DNA of 64,000 nt from Hwanghaeella sp965227365 (GCF_965227365.1 NZ_OZ245754.1:434001-498000), one strand, 5' to 3'. Shown: positions 25,367 to 34,626, counted from the first letter of the stretch. The notes: a model not told the origin generated them from the sequence alone. Program-made: numbers and translations.

Positions 25367-26215
25367 ATGCGTTTTGAAGGTACAGACAGTTACGTTGCGA
25401 CAGAAGATCTGAACATGGCGGTCAACGCTGCTGTCACGTTGCAGCGTCCGCTCCTTGTGAAAGGTGAGCCGGGCACGGGCAAGACCGTCCTGGCACGGGA
25501 AGTGGCACAGGCCTTGGGGCGGCCATTGTTGGAGTGGCACGTCAAATCGACAACCAGGGCACAGCAGGGCCTGTATGAATATGATGCGGTGAGCCGCTTG
25601 CGGGACAGCCAACTTGGCGACGAGCGGGTCCACGACATTCGCAACTACATCAATCGCGGTAAAATGTGGGAGGCGTTCGAAGCGGATGTTGCACCCGTCT
25701 TGCTGATAGACGAGATCGACAAGGCCGATATCGAATTCCCGAACGACTTGCTGCTCGAATTGGACCGCATGGAGTTCTTCGTCTACGAGACGCAGGAGAC
25801 GGTGAAGGCGAAGCACCGGCCGATCGTCATCATCACGTCGAACAATGAAAAAGAATTGCCGGACGCCTTCCTGCGCCGCTGCTTTTTCCACTATATCAAG
25901 TTCCCCGACCGTGAAGTGATGGAACAGATCGTCAACGTGCATTTTCCCGAGATCAAGAAGATGCTGCTGCGGGAAGCCTTGGCGGTTTTCTACGAGGTTC
26001 GCGAGGTGAAGGGGTTGAAGAAACGCCCGTCGACCTCGGAGCTGCTCGATTGGATCAAGTTGTTGATGGCTGAAGACGTCCCGCCCGAAGTGCTGCGCCA
26101 ACAGGATGCGAGCCAAGCGATTCCGGTCCTGCACGGCGCCCTGTTGAAGAATGAACAGGATGTGCACCTTTTCGAGCGTCTGGCCTTCATGGCGCGCCGG
26201 GAAGGCGGTCGGTAA
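25367..26215 (+). CDS. MoxR-type AAA+ ATPase
   Basis: A 282-residue MoxR-family ATPase with Walker A GEPGTGKT (33-40), Walker B VLLIDEID (111-118), sensor SNNEKELPDAFLRRC and the C-terminal lid. MoxR proteins act as chaperones that insert metal cofactors or mature enzyme complexes together with a VWA partner. The matching CoxE-like VWA protein is encoded at 28522-29700, separated by three unrelated genes. The start MRFEGTDSYV is preferred because the longer frame lacks family similarity. Confidence 0.9.
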   Translation: MRFEGTDSYVATEDLNMAVNAAVTLQRPLLVKGEPGTGKTVLAREVAQALGRPLLEWHVKSTTRAQQGLYEYDAVSRLRDSQLGDERVHDIRNYINRGKMWEAFEADVAPVLLIDEIDKADIEFPNDLLLELDRMEFFVYETQETVKAKHRPIVIITSNNEKELPDAFLRRCFFHYIKFPDREVMEQIVNVHFPEIKKMLLREALAVFYEVREVKGLKKRPSTSELLDWIKLLMAEDVPPEVLRQQDASQAIPVLHGALLKNEQDVHLFERLAFMARREGGR

Positions 26216-26265
26216 GTGCCGGCGTTTTAAAGACCTCAACCATTGGGCCCAAGGGGAGAAAAACC

Positions 26266-26586
26266 ATGAGTGAAAATGTGCTGATTACAGTTTTTCTGAA
26301 ACATCAGCAGGACAAGAACCTGGGCGAGATCAACGCGAAACTGGACGAAGGCGAGTTTTGGGCAGATTTCCCGCCGGATGGTATTGAGGTCGTTTCCTGG
26401 TACGTGATGATGGGGATTGGCCAGGTAGCGACGTTGAGCGTTCCGCCGGGCCGACTGCGTGAGGTGAACCTTGCCATCGAAAAGAAGGCATGGGGTGCGT
26501 TCTCGACCGAGTTCTACCCGACTTACGATTTCCGTCCCGTTCAGGAAAAACTGCGGGCCGACGCCAAGGCGAAGCGCTCAGGCTGA
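26266..26586 (+). CDS. Hypothetical protein
   Basis: A 106-residue protein I do not recognise, with a clear ribosome-binding site (AAGGGGAG). The sequence alternates strands and helices (NVLITVFLKHQQDKNLGEINAKL; VVSWYVMMGIGQVATLSVPPGRLREVNLAIEKKAWGAF) in a way that suggests a ferredoxin-like, possibly dimeric alpha-beta barrel fold. It follows the MoxR gene by 50 bases and may share its transcript. Confidence 0.65.
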   Translation: MSENVLITVFLKHQQDKNLGEINAKLDEGEFWADFPPDGIEVVSWYVMMGIGQVATLSVPPGRLREVNLAIEKKAWGAFSTEFYPTYDFRPVQEKLRADAKAKRSG

Positions 26587-26671
26587 CTTGTACCGATCAA
26601 CCCAGCGGCCGGAGCTTAGAGGTTTTATGTAACGAGCCTGCGGACGAGATCCGTGGGGCGGAGTGTGTGAC

Positions 26672-27169
26672 GTGTCCGATAACGTGATTATTAGAAATAT
26701 TGAGAAGCTGGACTCGTCGGTGATAGCGGAACTGAATAGTGCCGCGGTTCCCAATGTGAATTTGCTCGAGGAACCGGCACTCTATTCCCTCGTTGAGAGT
26801 GCCGCCTATGCGCGTGTGGCGGATATCGAAGGTGATGTCGTCGGTTTGATGGTGGCGTTCGGACCCGGGTCTTCGTACCAGAGTCTCAACTATCGCTGGT
26901 TCGACGACAGGTATGGGGATTTCCTGTATGTCGACCGTATCGTTGTATCGGAGGCCGCTCGCGGCCGTGGGATCGGGAAGAAACTATACGATGATTTGTC
27001 GGCATTCGCCGAAGGCCGGAGCTCCTGCCTTGCTTGTGAGGTGAACGAACGCCCGCCCAATCCCGGCTCGATGCGCTTTCATGAGAGGCTCGGATTTCGT
27101 ATCGTCGGCCGGCAGGAGACTGACGGCGGGTCGAAAAGCGTTGCCTTGATGCTCAAGACATTCTCGTAG
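26672..27169 (+). CDS. GNAT family N-acetyltransferase
   Basis: A 165-residue acetyltransferase. Motif A is seen as VDRIVVSEAARGRGIGKKLYDDL, and motif B as MRFHERLGFRIVGRQ. The substrate may be a small amine, a peptide or a protein N-terminus. The GTG at 26672 is chosen because GGAG is 8 bases upstream; an in-frame GTG three codons earlier is too close to it. It converges with the DUF2336 gene, 15 bases apart. Confidence 0.88.
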   Translation: MSDNVIIRNIEKLDSSVIAELNSAAVPNVNLLEEPALYSLVESAAYARVADIEGDVVGLMVAFGPGSSYQSLNYRWFDDRYGDFLYVDRIVVSEAARGRGIGKKLYDDLSAFAEGRSSCLACEVNERPPNPGSMRFHERLGFRIVGRQETDGGSKSVALMLKTFS

Positions 27170-27184
27170 TCGCTCGAATCCCGG

Positions 27185-28276
27185 TCAAATGGCTGAACTG
27201 TCGGCGCTTCGCCAAGCGTCGAGGACGCGTTCCGCGCCGGAAACCCCAATCCGCTCGAAATATTCCATTATTTTCAAGTGGTCCGCCGAATCGCGATACC
27301 GCGAGACATCGCCGGCACCATGCAGATGGCAAAGAATATCTGAAAAAGAGTACCGGTCTATGCCTGACGCTTTGCAGGCGATGGCCAGTGCCTCGGGTCC
27401 CGAATCGTAAAGAATCTTGGCGAAAGTATTGTCGCCCAAATGGGTGAATTCGCGAAACAGCGCTTCAAAGCGGAGAATATCTCCATCCTCCAAGGCTTTT
27501 ACGAGTACCCGCGGGTGCGGCCGATACCCCGACGCAGGGTCGGCGGACCCGTTGGCGGCCGCTAGGCCCACCATCTCTTCGGTCAGCGATTTGTCCTCGG
27601 ATGCATGTTCGATGGCGCGTTCCATGTCCGCGGCAATGGGACCCACATCGCCCAGTTTCGACGACAGGTAGTCCCGCAAGGCAGCACCGACCCATCCGAT
27701 CATCCGTTTTGCCAGGTCCGGCGGCAGATCGGCCCGATAGGCCAGCGGGCCGCGAATCTCGTCCATCAAGTATGAGGATTCCACGAGTTTGTTGAACGTA
27801 TCTTCGTTCAGTTCCGCGTTCTCGTTCTCCAACAGTGAGGAGATGACCGCCGGGTCGTTCGTGTCGACCAAGGTCTCCGATACGTCGCCGGACAAATGCG
27901 CGCGCTTGGAAATTGCGATTTGATGCTGCTGGGTGTGTTCGAGGATAAGACGGATGAGGTCTACATCCTGCAACAGCGGGCTTTTGGTCAGAACCGGATG
28001 CGCCACCTCGATGACATCGTTTGCCAGGGCCATGACGATGTCGTGGGGCGTATCGGTGCGCTCGGCAAGGCTTTCCGCCAAGCTGCGTCGCACATTCATT
28101 TCGACCTGATGAATCAGATGGCGCAGAATATCGTAAACGATGTTCTGCTCCGTTTCACTCAGCTTCCGGCCCGTTGAGAGGACGAGACGGCTGAGCGATT
28201 CCGCAAGTAGGTTTCGGTCCCGCTTGTTCGGGCTTTTCGCCACTTCGACAAGCTCGCGCAGCGTGTATTTCGCCAT
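27185..28276 (-). CDS. DUF2336 domain protein
   Basis: A 363-residue mostly helical protein typical of the alphaproteobacterial DUF2336 family: LAESLSRLVLSTGRKLSETEQNIVYDILRHLIHQVEMNVRRSLAESLAERTDTPHDIVMALANDVIEVAHPVLTKSPLL. The HEAT-like helical repeats suggest a protein-binding scaffold. No catalytic motif is seen. Some DUF2336 proteins are linked to signalling or cell-cycle genes, but no such link is proven here. It is divergent from the VWA gene with 245 bases between. Confidence 0.85.
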   Translation of the reverse strand: MAKYTLRELVEVAKSPNKRDRNLLAESLSRLVLSTGRKLSETEQNIVYDILRHLIHQVEMNVRRSLAESLAERTDTPHDIVMALANDVIEVAHPVLTKSPLLQDVDLIRLILEHTQQHQIAISKRAHLSGDVSETLVDTNDPAVISSLLENENAELNEDTFNKLVESSYLMDEIRGPLAYRADLPPDLAKRMIGWVGAALRDYLSSKLGDVGPIAADMERAIEHASEDKSLTEEMVGLAAANGSADPASGYRPHPRVLVKALEDGDILRFEALFREFTHLGDNTFAKILYDSGPEALAIACKASGIDRYSFSDILCHLHGAGDVSRYRDSADHLKIMEYFERIGVSGAERVLDAWRSADSSAI

Positions 28277-28521
28277 CCCGTTCCCTCGAATACCTGGCGA
28301 TTCCGGCAGTTTTCCCGTTGATACGGCGAAGCTACCAAGTGAATGTCGACGGGCCGATGCCGATCGATTCTATCAATCGCGACAATCCGCCGAATTTGGC
28401 AAATCCAGTAAAACAAATGCCGAACCGGTTGTCTGCGGAAAAAAGTTAAACTTCGCAGGGATTTGGTTGCGCGCGGATGCGGGACTTGCGTCACGTTTGG
28501 GGGCAGAGTAGGACCGAAGGC

Positions 28522-29700
28522 ATGTTCATCGATCTCTTCTTGGGCCTGAAACAGGCCGGTCTGCCGGTGTCCCTGCGCGAGTATCTTACGCTGCTCGAGG
28601 CCATGCAGGCACGCGTTGCCGCCTATAGTGTCGATAACTTTTATTATCTCAGCCGTTCCGCGTTGGTGAAGGACGAGCGTTACCTCGACCGGTTCGACAG
28701 GGTATTCGGTGAAGTGTTCAAGGGGCTTGAGCGCCCGGAAGGAATTGACCCGGATGCGGTTTCGATTCCGGAGGAATGGCTGAGGAAGTTGGTCGAGAAA
28801 CTCCTGACCGACGAAGAGAAGGCAATGATCGAGGCCCTCGGCGGCTTTGACAAGATTATGGAGACCCTCAAGGAAAGGCTGCGCGAGCAGCAAGGCAGGC
28901 ACCAGGGGGGGTCCAAGTGGATCGGGACCGGCGGTACCTCCCCGTTCGGATCGCACGGCTACAACCCTGAAGGCGTGCGGATCGGTGGGGAGTCGACCCA
29001 TCGCCGGGCAGTGAAGGTTTGGGAGAAGAGAACCTTCAAGAATCTTGATGACGGGATTGAGCTCGGAACGCGTAACATCAAGGTCGCACTGCGTCGCCTT
29101 CGCCGTTTTGCGCGGGAAGGGGCGGCGACCGAACTGGATCTGGACGATACGATCCGGTCCACGGCCGACAATGCAGGCTATCTCGATTTGAAGATGGTGC
29201 CGGAGCGGCACAATGCCGTGAAGGTGTTGATTTTCTTCGATATCGGCGGGTCGATGGACGACCACATCCGGGTGTGCGAAGAGCTGTTTTCCGCGGTCCG
29301 GACTGAGTTCAAGCACCTGGAATACTTCTATTTCCACAACTGCTTGTATGAGAGTGTCTGGCGGGACAACAAGCGCCGCTGGGAAGAGCGGATGACCACT
29401 GAGGAGGTCCTTCGAACCTATCCCCGGGACTACAAGGTCATTTTCGTTGGGGATGCCTCAATGAGCCCCTATGAGATCGTTTACCCGGGCGGCAGTGTCG
29501 AGCACTGGAATGAAGAGGCCGGCCGCGTTTGGATGGAACGGGTTTTGAAGACGTATTCCAACGCTGTTTGGCTGAACCCGCAGCCCTTGGCGTGGTGGGA
29601 CCGCATGCCCTCCATCAGGCTGATGAAGGAAATCATGGAAGACCGGATGTTCCCACTCACATTGCGTGGGTTGGATGACGCGATGCGGGAGTTGACGTGA
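28522..29700 (+). CDS. CoxE-like VWA domain protein
   Basis: A 392-residue protein of the CoxE/DUF58-like VWA type. The N-terminal half is helical (FIDLFLGLKQAGLPVSLREYLTLLEAM), and the C-terminal VWA domain has a MIDAS-like DIGGSMD (Asp240-x-Gly-x-Ser244). A Gly-rich linker (GTGGTSPFGSHGYNPEGVRIGG, about residues 135-155) separates them. It is the usual partner of MoxR ATPases in assembling metalloenzymes. The longer frame would add 15 residues; MFIDLF matches the family start. Confidence 0.88.
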   Translation: MFIDLFLGLKQAGLPVSLREYLTLLEAMQARVAAYSVDNFYYLSRSALVKDERYLDRFDRVFGEVFKGLERPEGIDPDAVSIPEEWLRKLVEKLLTDEEKAMIEALGGFDKIMETLKERLREQQGRHQGGSKWIGTGGTSPFGSHGYNPEGVRIGGESTHRRAVKVWEKRTFKNLDDGIELGTRNIKVALRRLRRFAREGAATELDLDDTIRSTADNAGYLDLKMVPERHNAVKVLIFFDIGGSMDDHIRVCEELFSAVRTEFKHLEYFYFHNCLYESVWRDNKRRWEERMTTEEVLRTYPRDYKVIFVGDASMSPYEIVYPGGSVEHWNEEAGRVWMERVLKTYSNAVWLNPQPLAWWDRMPSIRLMKEIMEDRMFPLTLRGLDDAMRELT

Positions 29701-29996
29701 TGACACGGCGCGCGACTTTGCCGGCTGCGGCTTTGGGGGTGATGGTGCTGCTCGCGGGATGCGCCCGCGATCCGTCTATCACTTCAAGCGACCCGTGGCA
29801 CGAGAGGCCCAATACGACGGCGGTGTCCGTCTGTTACAGCGCGTCTGTGTCCACGCGTCAGCAGGTGGAGGCGCTGGCGCTCAGTCACTGCCCTGCATCG
29901 CAACCGGTTCTAAGGTTGTTGGACGAAGACAACTTCTTGAACGATTGTCCTTTGTCCAAACGAAACCGGGTGACGTTTTTGTGCGTCGCACCTTAG
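29700..29996 (+). CDS. Small lipoprotein
   Basis: A 98-residue protein with lipobox LLAGC (Cys21) after a hydrophobic signal peptide. The mature part has four further cysteines (VCYSAS, SHCPAS, NDCPL, FLCVAP), which could form two disulfides. The start overlaps the VWA gene stop, so it is probably co-translated. Function is unknown. Confidence 0.72.
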   Translation: MTRRATLPAAALGVMVLLAGCARDPSITSSDPWHERPNTTAVSVCYSASVSTRQQVEALALSHCPASQPVLRLLDEDNFLNDCPLSKRNRVTFLCVAP

Positions 29997-30143
29997 TGAT
30001 CCCCAATGCCAATCCGGATCTTCAGTTGATCCTAAAGTTCAATGCTTCCGCCTGATTGTTAACCGTTGTCGACCATGTGACAGCGATTTGGGGTTCGATC
30101 CATAACATGACGAACCGTTGAAATGCTGCGGTAGCACAATCAC

Positions 30144-30159
30144 AGCTAATCGGTTAGCT
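30144..30159. promoter_or_regulatory. Inverted repeat upstream of the VPLPA-CTERM gene
   Basis: AGCTAA-TCGG-TTAGCT, 6-bp arms around a 4-base centre, 100 bases before the start at 30259. It could be an operator or part of a short hairpin in the leader. No partner regulator is known. Confidence 0.2.
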
Positions 30160-30258
30160 CTGCAATCTACGGGGGAAATCTGCGTTTGATCGACGCGTGG
30201 AACCACCGTTTGACCTTTAGCTTGGCGAGATTTCTCGCGTGCCGATCGGGGGAATCTG

Positions 30259-31179
30259 ATGAAGGGGCTTGGAGTCTTCGGCAGCAAAACGCTTGCAGCG
30301 GGTTTGGCTGTCATTGGTGTCAGCGCCATGCTTTCGTCGGGCGCGAATGCTGCGGTGGTTGCGCATACCGGCGAAATTCTGGACGTCACGGTCGGGGCGC
30401 TGAACTTCTCGCGCATCTACCGATCGAATGACGGGCCAGGAGGCGGGAACGACGCACGGGAGATCGGTGGGGATGTGGTCTATTCCTGGGACTCCGGTTC
30501 GGACAATTCGCTGAGCACGGGCGACAAAGCGCTCTTCGATCAGCAAGACCTGCTGGTCTACTCGGAAACATTCGGGTCGGGCTCAAGCGCCGTCCGCTAC
30601 GACATCACCATCCTCAACAGCGAGAACTCCTTCCTGGAAGTCGGTTGGCAATTGCCTTGGTGGTATCAAAACGGCAACAGCGAGCATCATTCCACCCATG
30701 TCGTGGGCGGGCAGTTGGAATATATGATCCAACGCTTTGTCGACGGGCAGGAATCCGCGACGCTCGTCGATATGGTCTATTTCGACAGCACGATCGAATG
30801 GGACCTTGTAAACGGTGCCCAGCAAACCGACGACGGCGGGATCGAAATGTATCTCTGGGGCGACACGCGCCGGAACTGGTGGGATTTGCCGGGCAACGGC
30901 GGCGAGTGGGATTTCCCGGATTGCGACGGCGTCGGCTGTCAGGACATCATCAGCCTGTTCTATACTGGCGGTACCGAGGAATATAACACTTACAAGAAGA
31001 AGCGCAGTAAGAAGCACGGCAAGAAGCACAACCACGATTACAACAAGAAAGAAATGGTCTGGAAAATCGCTTTCAGCGGTACCGTGACCCCCGTGCCGGT
31101 GCCGGCCACTATGCCGCTTTTGATCTCCGCACTCATCGGGTTGGGCGTATTGGCCCGTCGACGCCACGCGACGGTCTGA
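30259..31179 (+). CDS. VPLPA-CTERM (PEP-CTERM class) exported protein
   Basis: A 306-residue secreted protein. It has a signal peptide (cleavage after about residue 31, GANA-AVV) and a C-terminal sorting signal: VPVPATMPLL, a hydrophobic helix ISALIGLGVLA, then RRRHATV. This is the VPLPA variant of PEP-CTERM, processed by an exosortase in exopolysaccharide-producing bacteria. The body is beta-rich and acidic/aromatic. A striking Lys/His-rich segment (about residues 248-268, with KKKRSKKHGKKHNHDYNKK) precedes the last strand. The exosortase is not in the window. It stands as a single-gene unit with its own terminator. Confidence 0.85.
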   Translation: MKGLGVFGSKTLAAGLAVIGVSAMLSSGANAAVVAHTGEILDVTVGALNFSRIYRSNDGPGGGNDAREIGGDVVYSWDSGSDNSLSTGDKALFDQQDLLVYSETFGSGSSAVRYDITILNSENSFLEVGWQLPWWYQNGNSEHHSTHVVGGQLEYMIQRFVDGQESATLVDMVYFDSTIEWDLVNGAQQTDDGGIEMYLWGDTRRNWWDLPGNGGEWDFPDCDGVGCQDIISLFYTGGTEEYNTYKKKRSKKHGKKHNHDYNKKEMVWKIAFSGTVTPVPVPATMPLLISALIGLGVLARRRHATV

Positions 31180-31219
31180 AGAACGAACTCCAAGATCCCT
31201 CAAGATCTTGCTACTCGGA

Positions 31220-31247
31220 CCCTGCCGGTAACGCCGGCAGGGTTTTT
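31220..31247 (+). terminator. Intrinsic terminator after the VPLPA-CTERM gene
   Basis: A 9-bp stem CCCTGCCGG / CCGGCAGGG with a 5-base loop, followed by TTTTTCTTT. Confidence 0.9.
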
Positions 31248-31305
31248 CTTTGTCTCGCCCCGCGACTGCGGGGATTGATGGGGCGATCCGACTGGGTAGG
31301 ACACG

Positions 31306-31336
31306 AAAAACCCCGCCGACGCGTGCCGGCGGGGTT
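31306..31336 (-). terminator. Intrinsic terminator after icd
   Basis: Read on the minus strand, AACCCCGCCG pairs with CGGCGGGGTT around an 8-base loop and is followed by a T-run (31306-31310). It faces the terminator of the upstream convergent gene. Confidence 0.88.
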
Positions 31337-31388
31337 TCCGATCAATCGAATGAAACCTGCCGCGGAAACGCGCGGCCCGGAGGCCGGC

Positions 31389-32612
31389 TTACCAGGTCTC
31401 CATCGCTTTCTTCAGGTTTTCATCCAGCTTTTCGAGGAACTGGTTGGTCGTCAGCCAGGGCTGGCTTTCGCCGATCAGCAAGGCCAGATCCTTGGTCATG
31501 TGGCCGTCCTCGACCGTGTCGACGCAGACCTTTTCGATCGTGCTGGCGAAGCGTTCGACATCCGGCGTACCGTCGAATTTGCCGCGATAGCCGATGCCGC
31601 GCGTCCACGCGAAAATGGAGGCGATCGGGTTCGTCGAGGTTTCCTTGCCCTGCTGGTGCTGCCGGTAGTGGCGTGTGACGGTACCGTGGGCGGCTTCCGC
31701 TTCGACCGTCTTGCCATCCGGCGTCATCAGCACGGAGGTCATCAGGCCGAGAGATCCGAAGCCCTGCGCGACGGAGTCGGACTGAACGTCGCCGTCGTAG
31801 TTCTTTGCGGCCCAGAGGAAGTCGCCGCTGTTCTTCAGCGCGAAGGCGACCATGTCGTCGATCAGGCGGTGTTCGTACCAGATGCCCGCTGCCTTGAACT
31901 TGTCCTCGAATTCGGCCTCGTAGACTTCCTGGAAGAGATCCTTGAAGCGACCGTCATAGGCTTTGAGAATGGTGTTCTTGGTCGACAGATAGACCGGATA
32001 ATTGCGCATCAAACCGTAGTTCATGCAGGCCCGGGCGAAACCGCGGATCGAGTCATCCAGGTTGTACATGCCCATGGCGATACCGGCGCCTTCGAAATGG
32101 AACACCGTGTGGCGGATGTTTTCGCCTTCCGGATCGTCCGGGGTGAAGGTGATGTGCAGCGTACCGGCTTCTGGGACCAGAAAATCCGTCGCGCGATATT
32201 GGTCGCCGAATGCATGGCGGGCGACGACGATCGGGCTGGTCCAGCTGGGGATCAGACGCGGGACGTTCTGGCAGACGATCGGCTCACGGAAGACGGTGCC
32301 GTCCAGGATGTTACGGATGGTGCCGTTCGGCGACCGCCACATTTTCTTCAGGCCGAATTCCTCGACGCGGTCTTCGTCCGGCGTGATCGTCGCGCATTTG
32401 ACGCCGACACCGTATTGCTTGATCGCGTTCGCCGCGTCGATGGTGATCTGATCATCGGTCTCGTCGCGCTTTTCGATGCCGAGGTCGTAGTATTTCAAAT
32501 CCACGTCCAGGTACGGCAGGACGAGTTTCTCCTTGATGAATTCCCAGATGATCCGGGTCATCTCGTCGCCGTCGAGCTCGACGATCGGATTTTTCACCTT
32601 GATTTTCGACAT
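31389..32612 (-). CDS. icd: NADP-dependent isocitrate dehydrogenase (eukaryote-type)
   Basis: A 407-residue homodimeric TCA-cycle enzyme producing 2-oxoglutarate and NADPH. The type II sequence is clear: VELDGDEMTRIIWEFIKEKLVLPYLD, ATITPDEDRVEEFGLKKMWRSPNGTIRN and SDSVAQGFGSLGLMTSVLM. This form is usual in alphaproteobacteria and mitochondria. It is monocistronic, between a promoter-like element at 32670-32697 and a terminator. With the transhydrogenase operon it is one of the two main NADPH sources encoded here. Confidence 0.97.
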   Translation of the reverse strand: MSKIKVKNPIVELDGDEMTRIIWEFIKEKLVLPYLDVDLKYYDLGIEKRDETDDQITIDAANAIKQYGVGVKCATITPDEDRVEEFGLKKMWRSPNGTIRNILDGTVFREPIVCQNVPRLIPSWTSPIVVARHAFGDQYRATDFLVPEAGTLHITFTPDDPEGENIRHTVFHFEGAGIAMGMYNLDDSIRGFARACMNYGLMRNYPVYLSTKNTILKAYDGRFKDLFQEVYEAEFEDKFKAAGIWYEHRLIDDMVAFALKNSGDFLWAAKNYDGDVQSDSVAQGFGSLGLMTSVLMTPDGKTVEAEAAHGTVTRHYRQHQQGKETSTNPIASIFAWTRGIGYRGKFDGTPDVERFASTIEKVCVDTVEDGHMTKDLALLIGESQPWLTTNQFLEKLDENLKKAMETW

Positions 32613-32669
32613 GTTAGAACTTCTCCCTCTGGCGTTCCTGCCGGCTATGATCAGCGCAGCCGCACCGGG

Positions 32670-32697
32670 TTGTTAACCCTGCTCAACCGAATGTCAA
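32670..32697 (-). promoter_or_regulatory. icd: Probable icd promoter
   Basis: On the minus strand, TTGACA (32692-32697) is followed after 16 bases by TAACAA (32670-32675), close to sigma-70 consensus spacing and about 58 bases upstream of the icd ATG. Confidence 0.4.
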
Positions 32698-32806
32698 AGT
32701 ATACGCACAATCGACCGAAAAGTCGCCGCGCCGCTTAAGAACTAGAGTTGCGGACATTAGCCAATGCCCCGCATCGGAGCAACATTCGTAGGCAATCCGA
32801 CGCCGT

Positions 32807-33715
32807 CTAGATTTCCAACATAGCCACGGCGATTTCCGCCGCGAGCCTTGCGTTGTTGAGGACAAGGGCGATGTTTGCTTCCAGACTCCGTCCTTCGGTC
32901 GCCGCCAGGACGCGTTCCAGTAGGAACGGTGTGACGTCCTTGCCCGTAATTCCCTGTTCGGCGGCCTCCGCAATGGCCCGCTCGATTGCCGGTGAAATCT
33001 CGTGATAGGAAATCTCGTCAACCGCCGGGATCGGGTTCACGACCAATTGCCCGCCTTCGAGGCCAAGGGCTGCCCTCAGCTTGTGCGCGCGCGCAATCCG
33101 GGGCGCGTCGTCCATGCGCAAAGGTATCGGCAGCCCGCTGGTTGCGGACCAGAAAGCGGGAAATTCGTCGGTACGCCAGCCGATGACCGGAACGCCGCGT
33201 GTTTCCAGGGCCTCCAGGGTCTTGGGAAGGTCCAGAATGGCCTTCGCGCCGGCGCAAACGACGGTCACGGGCGTCTTCGCCAGTTCGTCGAGGTCGGCGG
33301 AAATGTCGAAGCTGGTCTCGGCGCCTCGGTGGACACCGCCGATGCCGCCGGTCGCAAACACGTCGATACCAGCCAGGTGAGCGCAGATCATCGTTGCCGC
33401 CACCGTTGTCGATCCGTCACCGCCGGCCGCGAGCACGGGCGCGAGGTCGGCGCGGGAGAGTTTCGCCGCGTCGCGGGTCTGGGCCAGCTTTTCCAGCGCG
33501 GATTTTTCCAGACCGGCGTGGATGACGCCCTCAAGGACGGCAATGGTTGCCGGGACGGCGCCGGCGGCGCGGACCGTCTCTTCCATCAGAAGAGCGGTCT
33601 CCAGGTTCCTGGGCCAGGGCAGGCCATGGGTAATGATCGTGCTCTCCAAAGCAACGAGGGGGATATTCGCCGCCTCGGCGGCTTGAACCTCCGAACTTTT
33701 GGCCAAGGGTATCAA
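32807..33715 (-). CDS. psuG: Pseudouridine-5'-phosphate glycosidase
   Basis: A 302-residue enzyme that splits pseudouridine 5'-phosphate into uracil and ribose 5-phosphate. Signatures are PLVALESTIITHGLPWPRNLE, VFATGGIGGVHRGAE and FDISADLDELAKTPVTVVCAGAKAILD. It begins with TTG overlapping the psuK stop (TTGA), and AAGGAA is upstream. The neighbouring PfkB kinase makes the substrate, so the two form a pseudouridine salvage operon. Confidence 0.94.
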   Translation of the reverse strand: MIPLAKSSEVQAAEAANIPLVALESTIITHGLPWPRNLETALLMEETVRAAGAVPATIAVLEGVIHAGLEKSALEKLAQTRDAAKLSRADLAPVLAAGGDGSTTVAATMICAHLAGIDVFATGGIGGVHRGAETSFDISADLDELAKTPVTVVCAGAKAILDLPKTLEALETRGVPVIGWRTDEFPAFWSATSGLPIPLRMDDAPRIARAHKLRAALGLEGGQLVVNPIPAVDEISYHEISPAIERAIAEAAEQGITGKDVTPFLLERVLAATEGRSLEANIALVLNNARLAAEIAVAMLEI

Positions 33716-34557
33716 ACTCGTTCCTTTCCCTGTGGGGTCAACGCAGCATGGAGCGCGGTCATGGGGGACATCTCAGCGATAATGGCGGCCAAATGCCTGG
33801 ATAGGAAAGCATCGCCGGCACCTGTGGCGGAGGCGAATCCCGCCAGATCGGGCTCGGCGCAAACTATGCCGTCGGCTGAGGCATCGCAAACCGCCGCCGG
33901 GCCGTCCGTCACCACGGCTCGTGTGACGCCTTTCCGGCGCAACCCTTGCGCGGCCTCGTCCGAATTGGAAAAGGAAGCGCCGCATATCTCTTCGGCTTCA
34001 CCGCGATTGCAGTAAAGGATCGCGATCCGGTCGAGAATTCCGCGCAACCGACCGGCACGCGCGGGTGAGACCGGATTTGCGATAATCGATGGCCGGGGCG
34101 CGGCCGAGGCTATTTCCTCCAGGATCGGAGCCGGTAGATTGGCTTCGACGAACCAGAAACGCGCTTCCGCGACGGCCTCCTTGGCAAGACCGCCGGCAGG
34201 CAGGCCGTCAATCGCACGGCAATCGGCAACAGCTCCGGCGAGTTCGCCCGTTTCGTCCTCGACCGCGACATATCGGCCCGTCGGGACGTCGTCGGATATC
34301 AAGGTATTGGATGTCCGAACTCCTGCGGCGTTCAACGTCGCAAGCAATGCCTCGCCATCCGGGTCCCGCCCAACGACGGTCAATAAATCGACGGAAAACC
34401 CCAGCCTGGCGAGGCCGAGAGCGACATTCGCTGCGACACCGCCCGGACGTGTATGCACCGTCCCCGGCCGATCGGGCCCGAAATGTCCGGGATGCGCCTG
34501 GGCAATGTAGTCCCAATGGGCGGCGCCGAAACAGGCGATGGCAATGTTCGATTTCAT
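33712..34557 (-). CDS. psuK: PfkB-family pseudouridine kinase
   Basis: A 281-residue PfkB carbohydrate kinase. Seen are the N-terminal GGVAANVALGLARLG, the substrate region VGRDPDGEALLATL, and the C-terminal ATP/anion-hole signature ASATGAGDAFLSRHLAA with the catalytic Asp. The specificity for pseudouridine is inferred from the overlap with psuG. The start MKSNIAIACFG is preferred; the longer frame has no family match in its first 23 residues. Confidence 0.88.
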   Translation of the reverse strand: MKSNIAIACFGAAHWDYIAQAHPGHFGPDRPGTVHTRPGGVAANVALGLARLGFSVDLLTVVGRDPDGEALLATLNAAGVRTSNTLISDDVPTGRYVAVEDETGELAGAVADCRAIDGLPAGGLAKEAVAEARFWFVEANLPAPILEEIASAAPRPSIIANPVSPARAGRLRGILDRIAILYCNRGEAEEICGASFSNSDEAAQGLRRKGVTRAVVTDGPAAVCDASADGIVCAEPDLAGFASATGAGDAFLSRHLAAIIAEMSPMTALHAALTPQGKERV

Positions 34558-34626
34558 GGCGGAACGGATGCACGCCTTCACCCAGCTTGGCAAGCAACCG
34601 GGCCTATCCCAGGACATGTATCGCAA

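Noticed and set aside
31275..32738. 487-codon plus-strand frame over icd
   Set aside because: Antisense to icd, with shadow-type composition.
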